A stretch of 23,286 bases of DNA from an uncultured Bacilli bacterium (lineage in GTDB: Bacteria; Bacillota_I; Bacilli_A; RF39; UBA660). Position 1 is the first letter of the stretch. Every line of letters starts with the position of its first letter. The notes beneath the pieces are model-generated. The model did no database searches. It was given only the letters and a program-made list of their open reading frames with translations, and had not been told where the DNA came from. The position numbers were made by a program, and so were the translations under genes. Of the stretch, positions 22,798 to 23,286 are shown piece after piece. Location of the stretch: positions 1 through 23,286 of the forward strand of contig CAKPPI010000011.1 in NCBI GenBank assembly GCA_934177545.1, read 5' to 3'.

Positions 22798-22830
22798 TAG
22801 CCTAAAAAAGGCATAACCTAATATTTCAAG

Positions 22831-22940
22831 TTATGACTTTTTAACTTTAGTAAGTTCATAGACTTTATCTGCTTGATTACAAACATTTTCTGAATGAGTT
22901 ACTATTATGATACATTTATTATCTTTATGAGCTAAGTCTG
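22831..22940 (-). pseudogene. C-terminal fragment of an ABC-transporter ATPase, cut by the insertion element
   Basis: The minus strand reads DLAHKDNKCIIIVTHSENVC, then NQADKVYELTKVKKS and TAA at 22831-22833. IIIVTHS is the H-loop region with its switch histidine, and DLAHKDNK is the stretch that normally follows the D-loop in MacB/LolD-like ATPases. Everything upstream (Walker A, signature, Walker B) is replaced from about 22940 by the end of an IS200/IS605 element, so this copy is broken unless the rest lies beyond the element. It is probably an antibiotic-export or lipoprotein-type ABC ATPase; its permease is not in the window. Confidence 0.75.
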
Positions 22941-23076
22941 TGACATCCTCCCCCACCTAAAGAGGTGGGGGCTTCCTTTCGTGCAAAAGCGAACAGTCGG
23001 TTCTCGTTCGATAATACCATTGTACTAAGCATAAGCGAGCTAACCCCGTGTGTCCCACGGTTTATTTTGTTTTAAG
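22941..23076 (-). ncRNA. predicted omegaRNA (guide scaffold) of the TnpB element
   Basis: Known TnpB systems use an RNA made from the 3' end of tnpB and the right end of the element, with the guide lying directly beyond the element. This stretch lies in that position. It holds hairpin-forming parts: CCGTG/CACGG (about 23053-23067), CGAAC/GTTCG (about 22989-23010) and the end hairpin at 22950-22971. The predicted guide (22940 downward, about AGACTTAGCTCATAAAGA) is from the interrupted ABC gene. Exact ends are unknown. Confidence 0.5.
22950..22971. repeat. right-end hairpin of the element
   Basis: A perfect 9-bp inverted repeat, CCCCCACCT (22950-22958) with AGGTGGGGG (22963-22971), loop AAAG. 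In IS200/IS605 elements such a hairpin near the end is bound by the Y1 transposase TnpA. Confidence 0.85.
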
Positions 23077-23286
23077 TTATGCGAGAACTAATCGCATACC
23101 CTCGTTTCTTATATTTATTGCAGCGTTTATATCCCTATTGTGATGTGTTCCGCATTCAGGACAATCCCACGCTCTGATACTCAAGTTTTTCGTTGCAGTA
23201 TTTTTGTAACCACAAACGTTGCAAATCTGACTGCTTGCAAAAAACTTATTTACCTTTACAAGTCTTTTGCCTGTTTCTTCAAGTTT
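23077..23286 (-). CDS. tnpB: TnpB C-terminal fragment (IS200/IS605 OrfB, RuvC-like nuclease)
   Basis: The minus strand from the window edge reads 69 residues to TAA 23077-23079. It contains a zinc ribbon (CNVCG and CPECG) and the segment HHNRDINAAINI, whose aspartate is the third catalytic acid of the RuvC nuclease. These are marks of TnpB, the RNA-guided ancestor of Cas12. The N-terminal two thirds or more, with the first two catalytic acids, lies outside the window, so activity cannot be judged. No frameshift is present in the visible part. Confidence 0.92.
   Translation of the reverse strand, partial: KLEETGKRLVKVNKFFASSQICNVCGYKNTATKNLSIRAWDCPECGTHHNRDINAAINIRNEGMRLVLA

Larger units (their letters stand above)
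22941..23286 (-). mobile_element. right end of an IS200/IS605-type element, running off the window
   Basis: Contains the 3' end of tnpB, then about 136 non-coding bases ending in a strong hairpin and the terminal GAGGATGTCA, where the sequence switches to ABC-transporter coding. Such elements have no terminal inverted repeats or target duplication but subterminal hairpins near the ends. Base composition is visibly less AT-rich than the rest of the window, as expected for transferred DNA. The left end, and any tnpA, are beyond 23286. Confidence 0.85.

Noticed and set aside
1..23286. CRISPR array, tRNA or rRNA genes
   Set aside because: No regularly spaced repeats, cloverleaf with CCA end or rRNA-like stretch was seen on reading; a tRNA scan would be the decisive check.

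Overview
The window is strongly AT-rich, gene-dense bacterial chromosome. It reads with the standard code, tryptophan being TGG wherever I looked. Spore-coat genes (a cotJA/cotJB fusion, cotJC, cotE, a YjcZ-type tiny protein), a DnaI helicase loader, a ComEA/ComEC pair and AGGAGG ribosome sites point to an endospore-forming low-GC Bacillota, probably a gut-type Bacilli lineage. I cannot name a species.

Layout. 1-1850 (+): the possible tail of an unknown gene, a membrane-anchored M23 peptidase behind a near-perfect sigma-A promoter, then the cotJ operon. 1888-10115 (-): housekeeping block of a CBS/DRTGG manganese pyrophosphatase, galE, rpmG-efp, tig and yebC-ruvA-ruvB-queA. 10193-12945 (-): a very large cysteine-rich prepilin-like protein with Ig-like repeats and a small membrane-anchored partner. 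13044-13373 (+): a small DUF192-like gene. 13370-17863 (-): dnaI, then comEA-comEC with a YhcG-type PDDEXK nuclease gene attached. 17941-18039: an odd repeat-bearing non-coding stretch. 18040-19191 (-): an FtsW/RodA/SpoVE protein. 19324-20099 (+): yjcZ-like gene and peptide deformylase. 20132-21961 (-): a SipW-type surface protein with a duplicated domain. 22085-22639 (+): cotE. 22683-23286 (-): gene remnants and the right end of an IS200/IS605-type element with the 3' end of tnpB, inserted in an ABC-transporter ATPase gene.

Functional themes are spore coat building, translation and protein folding (EF-P, bL33, trigger factor, deformylase, queuosine synthesis), Holliday-junction processing, DNA uptake, and cell-surface display. 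No intact gene uses TGA as a stop (15 TAA, 9 TAG). Many intrinsic terminators begin within or directly at the stop codon. I see no tRNA, rRNA or CRISPR array. The most unusual items are the giant prepilin protein, the duplicated surface protein, the repeat-bearing spacer at 17941-18039, and the TnpB element whose predicted guide RNA would carry the interrupted ABC gene as its guide.
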